DNA of 64,000 nt, taken from positions 186,001 to 250,000 of the forward strand of contig JAIEUA010000010.1 of assembly GCA_019744815.1 (NCBI GenBank), read 5' to 3'. A model generated the notes under the pieces. It made no database searches. It saw only the letters and a list, made by a program, of their open reading frames with translations, and was not told the origin of the DNA. Source of the DNA: Phycisphaerales bacterium (GTDB lineage: Bacteria; Planctomycetota; Phycisphaerae; Phycisphaerales; UBA1924). Position 1 is the first letter of the stretch. The number at the start of each line of letters is the position of its first letter. Below are positions 51,127-62,220 of the stretch, piece after piece. The translations under genes and the position numbers were made by a program.

Positions 51127-52200
51127 CTATCCGCGCCGCGATTGCGGCGTGGGAGCGAGGGGCTCGCCCGCGTTCGGCGGGGGCACTAGGGGCCAGGGCG
51201 AGCCGCACTCGGGGCACGCGCGAGGACCGATGTCGCGAAGCGCGGCGGGCGCGAAACCGGGCTTCGCACTCGCAAGGTCGTAGCAGCAATCGGGGCAAGA
51301 ACGATCTCGAAGGGCGCGCCGAAGGATGGCGGTTGTTCCGAAGCCGAGCCAGCGACGGACGGCGAAGAACGCGATCAGGAGCGGCATGAAGAAGACGTGC
51401 GGGAATCCGGTTCGGGCGTCGGCCTTGAGCATCTGGTTGATGAGGGTCGTCAGGCCGTGGTCGAAGTAGACGTGCGACCATCGCTTCGTCCAGGCTTCGA
51501 CGCGGGAGTCGTACTCACGGCGCAGACTGTGACGCGTGTTTTCGGGGAGCATGGGAGCGGAGGCCGCGGATTCGAATGGTTCGACGCGGCGTTGGTGCTC
51601 TATCGCGAGAAGGTCGTCGCGGAACCATGTTTGGCTCAGAGCGCTGACGGATCTCGCCCATCGCCGTTGGGCTTTCTTGAGTGGCTGTACTGCGGTCGGA
51701 CGGTGAGTCGGAGTGATTTCAGGGCACGGAACTGTGTCAGGCATTCCGCCGCGACGCCTTTCGTAGGCCGCGACCAGAGTACCGACGCCGACCCATGCGT
51801 AGAACGGAGGGACTCTCCTGATCCTTTTCAGCTCATCCAGAGGCGATTCGCCGTCATCTGCTCTCCGCGAGACTTCAGCGATTGCTCTGTTCAGCGGAAG
51901 CGAGAGCAGCATGATCGTGGGCCGGTGGATACCCGATGTCAGCGCCGCAAGGAACGCATGCGCGAGCAGCTCGCCGACGATCAAGCTCGGAACGATCGCG
52001 AGCACCCCGAACGGGATCGGGGCCTGCTGAAGAAACCCAAGCTGAAGAATGCATGCGACGAGCGCCCCGGCGAGGACAAAGGTCCGAACTCCAAGTCGTA
52101 AAAACGCCCGGAATCGCCAGCTGAGCGCGCCGATCAGGACTCTCGTGCTTTGGAAACGCGATAACTGAGGACCCGAAGGGTTCAGAGTGCCTTTCGCCAT
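51127..52200 (-). CDS. Membrane protein with C-terminal CPxC-CPEC zinc ribbon
   Basis: Predicted 357-residue protein. Two membrane helices (FVLAGALVACILQLGFL and FGVLAIVPSLIVGELLA) lie near the N-terminus, a third further on (YAWVGVGTLVAAY), and a fourth near 280 (VFFMPLLIAFFAVRRWLG). The C-terminus has a zinc ribbon, SCPDCCYDLASAKP then RACPECGSPW. This reverses the order seen in the genes at 25519 and 26212. ATG 52200 has a GGAG about nine bases upstream and was preferred over 52221. Function unknown. Confidence 0.7.
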   Translation of the reverse strand: MAKGTLNPSGPQLSRFQSTRVLIGALSWRFRAFLRLGVRTFVLAGALVACILQLGFLQQAPIPFGVLAIVPSLIVGELLAHAFLAALTSGIHRPTIMLLSLPLNRAIAEVSRRADDGESPLDELKRIRRVPPFYAWVGVGTLVAAYERRRGGMPDTVPCPEITPTHRPTAVQPLKKAQRRWARSVSALSQTWFRDDLLAIEHQRRVEPFESAASAPMLPENTRHSLRREYDSRVEAWTKRWSHVYFDHGLTTLINQMLKADARTGFPHVFFMPLLIAFFAVRRWLGFGTTAILRRALRDRSCPDCCYDLASAKPGFAPAALRDIGPRACPECGSPWPLVPPPNAGEPLAPTPQSRRG

Positions 52201-52498
52201 GACACGCTCCGGCAAGTCCATCGGTTCTCGCACGTTCAGGCGAATCGTACGGAGCAATCTCAATTGGCCATCGGAACGCTTGCGGCCCGCACGCGTTGCG
52301 GGCGGCTTCTTTCGGCGTGTTCAACACGTTCGAGACGGCGCACAGGGCGGCCGCCCATCAACGATGGCAGCGAAGAGCTGCGGCGTTCGCCGTGCGCGGC
52401 GCCTCTTTCGGGCGGGAGTATCTTCTTTGTAAGGGGAATGACATGCTCGCCTTGCATCCGCGCGTGCTTTAGGCTTCGTTGTTCCTCGCGGGCAGGCA

Positions 52499-53842
52499 CT
52501 AGAGCTTTCGGAGCGCCCCGACCAGATCGTCGATGTCCTGCGTTGTGTGTGCCGCGGAGATCTGGCAGCGGAGTCGGGCGTGGCCTTCGGGGACGACGGG
52601 GTAGCCGAAGCCGATGACGAAGACGCCGAGTTCGAGGAGGCGTTTGCTCATGGCGATGGCTTTGGCGGTGTCGTGGACGATGATGGGGCAGATGGCGGTC
52701 GGCGATTCGAGGACGTTGAAGCCGGCTTCCTTGATCTTCTTGCGGGCGTAGGCGGTGTTGTCCTTCAGGCGCTGCACGCGCTGGGGCTCGGCGAGCATGA
52801 TCTCGATGGCCTTCTTCGCGCTGGCGGCGATGGTGACGGGCAGGGCGTTACTGAAGAGCGTGGGGCGGCCGCGTTGGATGAGGAGCTGGATGACTTGATC
52901 GCTGGCGGCGACGAAGCCGCCGGCGCCGCCGCCGAGGGCTTTGCCGAGGGTGCCCGTGAAGATGTCGACGCGGGGAAGAGACGGAGAGACGGAGAGACGG
53001 AGAGACGAAGTGGGAGAAGACGGAGACGGATTCGCGGCGGTGCCTTGCACTCCGTCTCTTCGTCTCTTCGTCTCTTCGTCTCTGAGCGCCTCAACCATCC
53101 CAAAGTGCTCGTGGGTGCCGCGGCCGAGCTTGCCCATGACGCCGTGGCCGTGGGAGTCGTCGACGACGAGCAGGGCGCCGTACTGATCGCAGAGCTTTCG
53201 CATCGCGGGGAGGTCGGCGATGGAGCCTTCCATGCTGAAGACGCCGTCGGTCACGACCCAGATCTGGCCGGTGACGTCGGGGTTGTTCTTGGCGGCTCCG
53301 AGGGCGGCGTGGAGGCTGCGTTCGCCTTCGAGCTTGTTGTTGGTGTAGACGGCCTTGTGCAGGCCCTTCTTGATGGTGGTGGCGAGGCGGATGGAATCGA
53401 TGATGCAGGCGTGGTTGAGTTCGTCGCTGATGATGATGTCGCCGGGCTCGCAGAGCGTGGGGAAGACGGCTTCGTTGGCGGTCCAGGCGCTGACGAAGGA
53501 GTACGACGACTCGGTGCCCATGAGGCGGGCGATCTCGCGTTCGAGTTCCCAGTGCGGGGAGAATGTGCCGCAGATGAAGCGGACGCTGGCGGTGCCGGCG
53601 CCGTAGTCCTTGAGAGCCTTGACGCCGGCCTCGATGACCTCGGGGTGGTTGGCGAGGCCGAGGTAGTTGTTGGAGCAGAAGCAGAGGACGTCGCGGTGAG
53701 TGGCGGCGGGGCCGTGGCCGAACTTCATACGGACGCGGGCGTCCATCGGGCCTTCGAGGGTCTGGAGTTCTTTCCAGACGCGGTCCTCGCGGAGCTTGGT
53801 GAAGAGGGCGTCGGTACGGCTGTGGAAGTTGGCGGTGGGCAT
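52499..53842 (-). CDS. kbl: 2-amino-3-ketobutyrate CoA ligase with internal repeat insertion
   Basis: Predicted 447-residue PLP-dependent enzyme that splits 2-amino-3-ketobutyrate with CoA into glycine and acetyl-CoA in threonine breakdown. The family marks are VLCFCSNNYLGLANHPEV, GTASVRFICGTFSPHWELE, DDSHGHGVMGKLGRGTHEHF and the PLP lysine in TGTLGKALGGG. The usual length is about 400. The extra 40 or so residues lie between HFGMVEAL and RVDIFTG (about residues 250-289) and are encoded by GAGACGG-type microsatellite arms. The insertion is in frame. No tdh gene is adjacent. An alternative name is glycine C-acetyltransferase; a close relative, 8-amino-7-oxononanoate synthase, cannot be fully excluded. 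Confidence 0.92.
   Translation of the reverse strand: MPTANFHSRTDALFTKLREDRVWKELQTLEGPMDARVRMKFGHGPAATHRDVLCFCSNNYLGLANHPEVIEAGVKALKDYGAGTASVRFICGTFSPHWELEREIARLMGTESSYSFVSAWTANEAVFPTLCEPGDIIISDELNHACIIDSIRLATTIKKGLHKAVYTNNKLEGERSLHAALGAAKNNPDVTGQIWVVTDGVFSMEGSIADLPAMRKLCDQYGALLVVDDSHGHGVMGKLGRGTHEHFGMVEALRDEETKRRRDGVQGTAANPSPSSPTSSLRLSVSPSLPRVDIFTGTLGKALGGGAGGFVAASDQVIQLLIQRGRPTLFSNALPVTIAASAKKAIEIMLAEPQRVQRLKDNTAYARKKIKEAGFNVLESPTAICPIIVHDTAKAIAMSKRLLELGVFVIGFGYPVVPEGHARLRCQISAAHTTQDIDDLVGALRKL
52976..53084. repeat. Inverted microsatellite insertion inside kbl
   Basis: The left arm (52976-53010) has GAGACGGAGAGACGGAGAGA tandem units. The right arm (53050-53084) has TCTTCGTCTCTTCGTCTC. Between them lie about 40 bases. 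The two arms are mutually complementary over most of their length. Confidence 0.85.
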
Positions 53843-53887
53843 GGGGGTAGTCTCGTGAGGGCGCGGCGGTGTGAAACGACGAGGAGA

Positions 53888-54211
53888 TTACTGCAGCGAT
53901 TCTTCGCCGATGGCGGCGGGCAGGTCGCGTGAGCCGTGGAGCAGGCGGAGGACCACCACACAATCGGCCTCGATCTGATAGAAGAGAAGATGCAGCGGGA
54001 AGCGTTCGACCTTCATGCAGCGGACGTCGGTGAGTCGCGGATCGGTGAGGTCGGGGCGTCGGTGGCCCAGGTGCGGGCTGCGCTCGAGCAGGGTGACGGT
54101 GTCGCGGAACGCTTCGAAGAACTCGAGTGGCAGATCGGGCCGCTGAGCTTCGAGGTACACAGCCAGAGCGACCGCATCGGACCATGCGGCGTCGCGGATG
54201 AACGATCTCAC
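53888..54211 (-). CDS. RelE/ParE-type toxin
   Basis: Predicted 107-residue toxin. The conserved pattern is WSDAVALAVYLEAQRPDLPLEFFEAFRDTVTLLERSPHLGHRRPDL, followed by VRCMKVERFPLHLLFYQIEADCVVVLRLLHGSRD, as in ParE proteins that poison gyrase. Its ATG overlaps the stop of the antitoxin gene by four bases. Confidence 0.88.
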   Translation of the reverse strand: MRSFIRDAAWSDAVALAVYLEAQRPDLPLEFFEAFRDTVTLLERSPHLGHRRPDLTDPRLTDVRCMKVERFPLHLLFYQIEADCVVVLRLLHGSRDLPAAIGEESLQ

Positions 54212-54483
54212 GCCCCGGCCCCGTTGCCCTTGAGCTTGGAGACGATCTCACGCTTCATGTCGGCCCATGCGTCGGGCGTGAGCTCGCGGCCCGGGCCGCT
54301 GTGGAGGCCGTCGAGGAGCAGCTGTTCGAGCGTGGCGCGGCGTTGGCGTTCCTCGTCTTCGCGGATGAGGGAGCGGATGTACTCGCTGCGGTTTCCGAAG
54401 CGGCCGTGGACGCGCTTGTCGACGAATTCGGCCATGGCGCGGGGGAGGGAGATGTTGATGGACTCGAGGGGTTGGTCGGCCAT
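54208..54483 (-). CDS. ParD/CopG-type antitoxin
   Basis: Predicted 91-residue antitoxin with an N-terminal ribbon-helix-helix (SINISLPRAMAEFVDKRVHG...YIRSLIREDEERQRR) and a toxin-wrapping C-terminal helix. Coupled to the toxin by ATGA. AAGGAG stands about seven bases before ATG 54483. An upstream palindrome is a good candidate for autoregulation. Confidence 0.88.
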   Translation of the reverse strand: MADQPLESINISLPRAMAEFVDKRVHGRFGNRSEYIRSLIREDEERQRRATLEQLLLDGLHSGPGRELTPDAWADMKREIVSKLKGNGAGA

Positions 54484-54519
54484 GGAAGCTCCTTGGAGCT
54501 TCAGGATACATCGGTTGTC

Positions 54520-54536
54520 ATCTATTGGCAATAGAT
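54520..54536. promoter_or_regulatory. Probable ParD operator
   Basis: A perfect palindrome, ATCTATTG-N-CAATAGAT, lies 37 bases upstream of the antitoxin start codon. Ribbon-helix-helix antitoxins usually repress through such sites. Confidence 0.75.
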
Positions 54537-54649
54537 ACGAGATGGGCCGCATTGTGTAAGCCGTGGGGCTGAGAAGTGCTGAATCGTCGAACCATGTGAC
54601 GTCGGTCCGAGAACAGAATCTGACTTCTGGGGTGGATGGGGTGTGTATC

Positions 54650-54678
54650 TTGACGCCGTGATTGCACGTCTATACGAT
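54650..54678 (+). promoter_or_regulatory. Candidate sigma-70 promoter for yceI
   Basis: TTGACG (54650-54655), a 17-base spacer and TACGAT (54673-54678) lie about 70 bases upstream of the start of the YceI-like gene. Confidence 0.5.
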
Positions 54679-54750
54679 TATCGTTGAAACAATCATCGCG
54701 GCCGTGTGGGTCGCGTGTTGATTGGGTTCAAAGGCTTTGGGAGATCTCGC

Positions 54751-55344
54751 ATGCACCGTCCTGTTCTCGTCGCGTCGGTTGTTGGTCTGGCCGCTCTTGC
54801 CGGGGTGGCTTCGCTGTCGGGAACGCCCGCTACGGCGACGATCGCCGCCGAGGGCGGCTACGCGGTCGACACGGTGCACAGCAGCGTGCTGTTCAGCGTG
54901 AGGCACAACAACGTTTCGAACTTCTACGGGCGTTTCAACAAGGTTGACGGCACGTTCGACATCAGCGAGGGCGGGTCGATCAACGTCACGGTCGACGCGG
55001 GCTCGGTCGACACGGCGAACCCCGGTCGCGACAAGCACCTCAAGAGCGGCGACTTCTTCTCCGCTGAAGAGTTCCCCACCCTCTCGTTCTCGGCGTCATC
55101 CCTGAAGAAGAAGGGCGAGAACACCTTCGAGGCCTCGGGCGAGCTGACCATCCGCGGCACCAAGAAGCCGCTGACCGTCACGATCACCGACACGGGGCGC
55201 GGCACCGGGCGCGGCAACAAGCAGGTCGCGGGCTTTGAGACCAAGTTCACGGTGAAGCGCAGCGAGTTCGGCGTCTCCTACGGCGTCGGCCCGGGCCTGA
55301 GCGACGATGTCACCCTGATTGTCTCTCTGCAGGGCGCGAAGTGA
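54751..55344 (+). CDS. YceI-family periplasmic protein
   Basis: Predicted 197-residue exported lipocalin-like protein of the YceI family, which binds polyprenoid lipids. A signal peptide covers about 1-30. The core is GGYAVDTVHSSVLFSVRHNNVSNFYGRF, then DKHLKSGDFFSAEEFPTLSF and ELTIRGTKKPLTV; the end GVGPGLSDDVTLIVSLQGAK is typical. GGGAG stands eight bases before ATG 54751. In other bacteria it helps in isoprenoid transport or stress; here the role is unproven. Confidence 0.92.
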   Translation: MHRPVLVASVVGLAALAGVASLSGTPATATIAAEGGYAVDTVHSSVLFSVRHNNVSNFYGRFNKVDGTFDISEGGSINVTVDAGSVDTANPGRDKHLKSGDFFSAEEFPTLSFSASSLKKKGENTFEASGELTIRGTKKPLTVTITDTGRGTGRGNKQVAGFETKFTVKRSEFGVSYGVGPGLSDDVTLIVSLQGAK

Positions 55345-55503
55345 TCACGGCGGTTTTGTTCTTCTGACTTCAATCACGCCCGGGCAGGGGAGACCGTGTC
55401 CGGGTTGTTTCGCGGCGGATGGCATCGGGTTTTGATGCCTGTTTGTCTGGATACCTCGATGCCGCGTGGCCTGATGCTTTTTGTGTCAACCCTTTGAGGC
55501 CCC

Positions 55504-56448
55504 ATGCCCAACGACATGTTGCTCAAGTTGGTGGTCGGCGTCGCGGTGCCGGCGGTGCTTGGTTTCGTGCTGATCCTGCTGCTGATCCCACGTGCGGTGG
55601 CGGGAACGATCGGCGGCAACTCGGCCCAGACCGGTCCGACGCGGCACCTCGCGTGGGCGTTGCCGCTCGTGATGTTCGCGGTGTTCGCGGCGTTGCAGCC
55701 GTGGATCGCGGGGAAGTTCGTGCTGATCCCCAAGAGCGCGAGCGAGTGGGCGCTGCCGGCGGCGGTGTTCGGCTTGGTGTTCGCGCTCGTGAACGCGGCG
55801 TTGCCGGCGCCGGGCGCAGTGCGGCTGGGATTGCGGTTTGCGATGCTCGTCGGGATTGGGGCGCTGATCGCACGCACGTTTCTCAGTCGCTGGACGCCGC
55901 TGGAAACCGCGGCGTGGCTCGGTGGGTTCGCGCTGCTGACGTTTGGTTCGGGGCGGTTGCTCGCTCGAGCGGCGATCGCGGGTCGGGATGTGCGGGGCGT
56001 CGACGGCGTGGGAGTCCTGGCGTTGTTCACGATGGGGGCCGCGGCGGTCTGCGAGCCCGGCTTGCTCTCTCTGCCGAGCGCACAGTTCATCGGGATTCTC
56101 GCGTGGCTGCTCACCGGCGCCGCCGCGGCGTCGCTGCTGCGGCCGTCGCTTCGGCTGCACCATGCCAGCGCGGGCATGCCGCTCTTGGTCGCGATGAGCG
56201 TCGTCTTCGCGGCATCGCTCACCAGCGGCGATGTGCCGCTGTGGGTGAAGGGCGTGCTGGGTGTGATGCTGCCGGCGATCCCCGGCCTCGCGGCGGCGTT
56301 CGATCGCGTGTGGCCGGCGAGCGCCGAAGGCCCGAAGCTGAAGCGCTCGATCGCGCGGCTTGCCGTCGCTTCGCTGCCGCTGCTGGTCATCGGTGGGCTG
56401 GGGGCTTGGCAGGCGATGCAGGTGCAGAAGAGCGAATACCAGTCTTGA
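55504..56448 (+). CDS. Polytopic membrane protein of unknown function
   Basis: Predicted 314-residue protein with eight or nine hydrophobic segments (LKLVVGVAVPAVLGFVLILLL at the N-terminus, LVALLVIGGLGAW-like at the end). No family is recognised, and no conserved charged motif stands out. It follows the yceI gene by 160 bases and precedes the D-amino-acid oxidase gene by 78 bases on the same strand. Confidence 0.7.
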   Translation: MPNDMLLKLVVGVAVPAVLGFVLILLLIPRAVAGTIGGNSAQTGPTRHLAWALPLVMFAVFAALQPWIAGKFVLIPKSASEWALPAAVFGLVFALVNAALPAPGAVRLGLRFAMLVGIGALIARTFLSRWTPLETAAWLGGFALLTFGSGRLLARAAIAGRDVRGVDGVGVLALFTMGAAAVCEPGLLSLPSAQFIGILAWLLTGAAAASLLRPSLRLHHASAGMPLLVAMSVVFAASLTSGDVPLWVKGVLGVMLPAIPGLAAAFDRVWPASAEGPKLKRSIARLAVASLPLLVIGGLGAWQAMQVQKSEYQS

Positions 56449-56526
56449 GCGTGGTCGATCGACGTGCGTCGGGCGTGAACCAGGAAGCGGCAGAAACCGC
56501 GGCATCGACCGTGAGTACGCTCCCCT

Positions 56527-57477
56527 ATGGCCAGAATTGTTGTGATCGGGGCGGGTGTCATCGGGCTCAGCACGGCCCTGGCGCTCGAGCGCGAAGGGCA
56601 CGAGGTTGTGATCCTGGCGAAGGACGCAGGCGACTCGATCGTCTCGTTCGTCGCGGGAGCGGTGTGGTATCCGTTCAAGGTGGGGCCGGTGGACAAGGTT
56701 CCGGCGTGGGCCGCGGCGACGCGGGCGTGGATGCTGGAGTTGGCGCGGACCACGCCCGAAGCGGGCGTCGATGTGTTGACCCGATTCGAGTTGGCCAACG
56801 ACGACACGCGGCCGTGGTGGGCGGACGCAACCCCGGACCTGGAGCTCGTGCGCGATCTGCACGGCACGCCGCTGCCCAAAGGTGCGACGCACGCGTGGAA
56901 GTTCGCCGCGCCGCGAGCTGAGCCGCGGCTGTTCATGGCGTGGTTGGCGGCGAGTCTGCGGGGTCGGGTTCGTGTGCAGACGGTGTCGTCGCTGCGCGAG
57001 ACCCTGGCCGCGGAGAACGCCGATGCGCTCGTGAACTGCACCGGCTTGGCGGCACGCGGGCTCACCGGCGACCGCGAGCTTGTCGGCGTCTATGGGCAGG
57101 TCGTCATCACCGAACCGGGCGGGCTCGATCTGCACGAATGCCTCGGCGACGAACGCGATGAGCGGGAGATGTTCTACACCATCCCTCGGCGTCACGAGGT
57201 TGTGCTCGGCGGCTGTGCCGAGCCGTCGCCGGATGATCGTCCGACGGTCACCACGCCGCAGATGACGCGGACGATCCTGAGTCGCGCCGAACAACTCGGG
57301 CTGCGCCCGGGCCGCGTGATCCGCGAGCGGGCGGGGCTGCGGCCGTTCCGTCCGAGCGTGCGGCTTGAGCGCGACGGCGATGAGCCGCGGATCGTGCACA
57401 ACTACGGCCACGGCGGCGCGGGGTACACGCTATGCTGGGGCTGCGCCCAGACCGCGGCGGCGCTCATACGCGGATAA
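56527..57477 (+). CDS. D-amino-acid oxidase-like FAD enzyme
   Basis: Predicted 316-residue FAD-dependent oxidoreductase of the DAO family, probably deaminating D-amino acids with release of H2O2. The FAD-binding Rossmann motif is IVVIGAGVIGLSTALALEREGHEV. Family marks are VSFVAGAVWYPFKV, ALVNCTGLAARGLTGD, VYGQVVITEP and HNYGHGGAGYTLCWGCA near the end, which contacts FAD. Length is slightly below eukaryotic DAAO. Start is ATG 56527. Confidence 0.9.
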   Translation: MARIVVIGAGVIGLSTALALEREGHEVVILAKDAGDSIVSFVAGAVWYPFKVGPVDKVPAWAAATRAWMLELARTTPEAGVDVLTRFELANDDTRPWWADATPDLELVRDLHGTPLPKGATHAWKFAAPRAEPRLFMAWLAASLRGRVRVQTVSSLRETLAAENADALVNCTGLAARGLTGDRELVGVYGQVVITEPGGLDLHECLGDERDEREMFYTIPRRHEVVLGGCAEPSPDDRPTVTTPQMTRTILSRAEQLGLRPGRVIRERAGLRPFRPSVRLERDGDEPRIVHNYGHGGAGYTLCWGCAQTAAALIRG

Positions 57478-57530
57478 ACCGGGATCCGCGCGCTTCCGCC
57501 CCAAACGCCCCCACGCACGCGAAGGATCTG

Positions 57531-58370
57531 ATGCGAGTATCCGTAATCATCGGGACCTACGAACGCCCCCACTACCTCGTGCGGACGCTGGCGAGCATGG
57601 CGGGGCAGGATCTGCCGCCGCACGAGGTGATCATCGGGGATGATGGATCGGGCGATTCGACCCGCGATGTGATCCGCACCTTCCGCAAGACGGCGAAATT
57701 CCCGGTGATCCATGTGCGGCAGGAGCACGACGGCTGGCGTAAGTGCGCGATCATGAACAAGTGCATCACCGAGTCGAGCGGGGACTACCTGGTCTTCACC
57801 GACGGCGACTGCATCCACCGCTGGGACTGGCTGCGGAACCACGCGCGGTACGCCAAGCCGGGTCGGTTTCTGGGCGGCGGGGATCTGCGCTTGAACACCG
57901 CTGTCTCGGAGAAGATCACGGCGGAGGATGTGCTGGCGCGGAGGCCGTTCTCGGCGAAGTGGCTGAGCGAGAACGGCATGAAGTGGCGGCGCTCGATGGT
58001 GAAGGTGTACCTGCCGCGGATGTTGGCGGGGCCGATGGACTTTGTGAACTTCACGCCGGCACGGTTCAGCGCGCCCAACGCGTCGTGCTGGAAGAGCGAC
58101 GCCGAGAAGATCAACGGCTTCGACGAGCGGTTTGGATGGGGCAAGGAAGACGTCGAGTTCGGCGAACGCCTGCGGCACGCTGGCCTGGGCACCATGCACG
58201 TGCGGTATGTGGCGACGTGTCTGCACCTGGACCACCCCCGCGACGGCACGATCACGCGGGAGAAGATCGAGCACAACTTCCGGCTGCTCGAAGAAGTGAA
58301 GCGGGAGAAGCGGGTGAAGGCCGAACGCGGGCTGGCGGAGATGCAGCGGGACTACACGGTGGAGCGGTAA
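57531..58370 (+). CDS. Family 2 glycosyltransferase
   Basis: Predicted 279-residue GT-A glycosyltransferase. VSVIIGTYERPHYLVRTLASM, the nucleotide-binding IIGDDGSGDST, DGDC (a DxD-type metal motif at about residue 82) and GWGKEDVEFGERLRHAG support it; the latter is typical of chondroitin-synthase-like or GT27-like enzymes. The sugar and acceptor are unknown. It follows the D-amino-acid oxidase gene with a 53-base gap. Confidence 0.88.
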   Translation: MRVSVIIGTYERPHYLVRTLASMAGQDLPPHEVIIGDDGSGDSTRDVIRTFRKTAKFPVIHVRQEHDGWRKCAIMNKCITESSGDYLVFTDGDCIHRWDWLRNHARYAKPGRFLGGGDLRLNTAVSEKITAEDVLARRPFSAKWLSENGMKWRRSMVKVYLPRMLAGPMDFVNFTPARFSAPNASCWKSDAEKINGFDERFGWGKEDVEFGERLRHAGLGTMHVRYVATCLHLDHPRDGTITREKIEHNFRLLEEVKREKRVKAERGLAEMQRDYTVER

Positions 58371-58399
58371 CGCCCGAAGTCCGTCGCGACATCGGAGAT

Positions 58400-58485
58400 C
58401 CGACGTCCGACATCCGACATCCGACATCCGACATCCGACATCCGACATCCGACATCCGACATCCGACATCCGACATCCGACATCC
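58400..58485. repeat. CCGACAT heptamer tandem repeat
   Basis: Eleven perfect copies of CCGACAT (58407-58483) follow one variant copy (CCGACGT, 58400-58406). The array ends where the 5S terminator begins. On the minus strand it reads ATGTCGG. Confidence 0.95.
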
Positions 58486-58526
58486 AAAAAAGAAAAGAGC
58501 CCCTCAAGGTTTACCTCAAGGGGCTC
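58486..58526 (-). terminator. Intrinsic terminator of the 5S/23S operon
   Basis: On the minus strand a 13-bp stem (58514-58526 with 58497-58509, with two G-U pairs in RNA) and a TAAA loop is followed by TTTTCTTTTTT. It lies directly after the 5S gene. Confidence 0.92.
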
Positions 58527-58529
58527 AAA

Positions 58530-58635
58530 GTCGGCGATGACCTACTTTCCCGCAGTGCAGTATCATCGGCGGCATTGGCTTAACTGCTGTGTTCGAGATG
58601 GGAACAGGTGTTTCCCAATGCCTGTGGTCACCGAC
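58530..58635 (-). rRNA. rrf: 5S ribosomal RNA
   Basis: The minus strand reads GTCGGTGACCACAGGCATTG at its start, contains CACCTGTTCCCATCTCGAAC and GCAGTTAAGCC, and ends GGGAAAGTAGGTCATCGCCGAC. These are the conserved 5S loops, and the two ends pair (GTCGGTGA with TCGCCGAC). End positions are approximate within a few bases. The gene lies about 190 bases downstream of 23S and is cotranscribed with it. Confidence 0.95.
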
Positions 58636-58827
58636 AAACCGGAAGGCGATCGGTGGATCGCGGTCCAGAGTGAACAAGTGAAGACGGAAGAAGAACGACG
58701 GTAGAAAGCAAGGTTGTAATCTGCATCGCGGACAGCACGGAGGCCGTCGGGACGCAGGAAATCGACTCTTGAAGCACGCCGAGGTGGTTGGCGACTTGCG
58801 TCGCTACCGATGCCGCGGCGGCTGGTT

Positions 58828-61583
<2,756 letters not shown>

Positions 61584-62060
61584 CAACCGGACGCCGAGAC
61601 TTGCGTCTCCTCGTCAAATTGGCCCCTGACGCATTCGCACCCGATTTAAGTGCTACGTTCGTCAGAGATGCCGCTCACTCGTTCTTGCGAACTCGCTCGC
61701 GGCACATCAACCTGATTTGCGCTTCAAGAGTGATTGCAACTCCTCGCCCTGCTTCTTCTCTCGGTTGCCCGATCGAATCCACCTGGCTCAGAGCCCAATC
61801 TCTTACTCGATTTCTTGCTTACATTGCTTGCATTTCTTTCCGTGCGTTCCGAGTGTTCGGAACGCACGTCGTCGTGAACCATGCCAACCGGCACACCGAC
61901 CCGGCACGCTTTCGCATCCGGAACCGGCCCGCCGTCGCATGGCTCAATTCTTCTTCCAGTCTTTGCTTGTCAGAGAGGCCCGGTCCGTCGCCTACGCGGC
62001 GGTCTGGGTGCCGCGGCTGCTTTCGCATCCCGGCAGGTCGCCCGGTGAAGGGCGGAGAGA
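61584..62060 (-). other. 23S leader, no gene
   Basis: About 475 bases between the candidate promoter and 23S. No tRNA and no 16S sequence could be recognised. It contains a perfect 12-bp hairpin (61841-61868) and otherwise nothing nameable. The leader is unusually long for a 23S-5S unit. Confidence 0.6.
61841..61868. repeat. Perfect hairpin in the 23S leader
   Basis: CGTGCGTTCCGA pairs with TCGGAACGCACG around a GTGT loop. A role in processing, antitermination or termination is possible but unproven; no T-tract follows on the minus strand. Confidence 0.75.
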
Positions 62061-62088
62061 ACTTTAGGTCTTCCCCCGCGTCGGTCAA
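62061..62088 (-). promoter_or_regulatory. Candidate promoter of the 23S-5S operon
   Basis: On the minus strand TTGACC (62083-62088), a 16-base spacer and TAAAGT (62061-62066). Both boxes are near consensus. It lies about 130 bases after the stop of the upstream protein gene at 62221. Confidence 0.65.
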
Positions 62089-62220
62089 GTTTCGGGGCTC
62101 TCAAAAACCCCATCCGAGATGCAAATCATCCAAAAACCTCGACTTGCGCCCCTTTGCGATTCCTTCACGAGACTTCGAGATCGGGGATCCTGCATGCCGT
62201 ACAAAAACCTATTCAAGGCC

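Noticed and set aside
58400..58485. Possible CRISPR array
   Set aside because: The unit is 7 bases and strictly tandem, without spacers. No cas gene is in the window.
58252..58487. Small frames reading MSDVGCR repeats
   Set aside because: They are translations of the CCGACAT heptamer array and not protein genes.
61584..62060. tRNA genes in the rRNA leader
   Set aside because: I looked for Ile and Ala tRNA patterns, which are common in rRNA spacers, and saw no T-loop (GGTTCGAATCC-like) with a matching acceptor stem.
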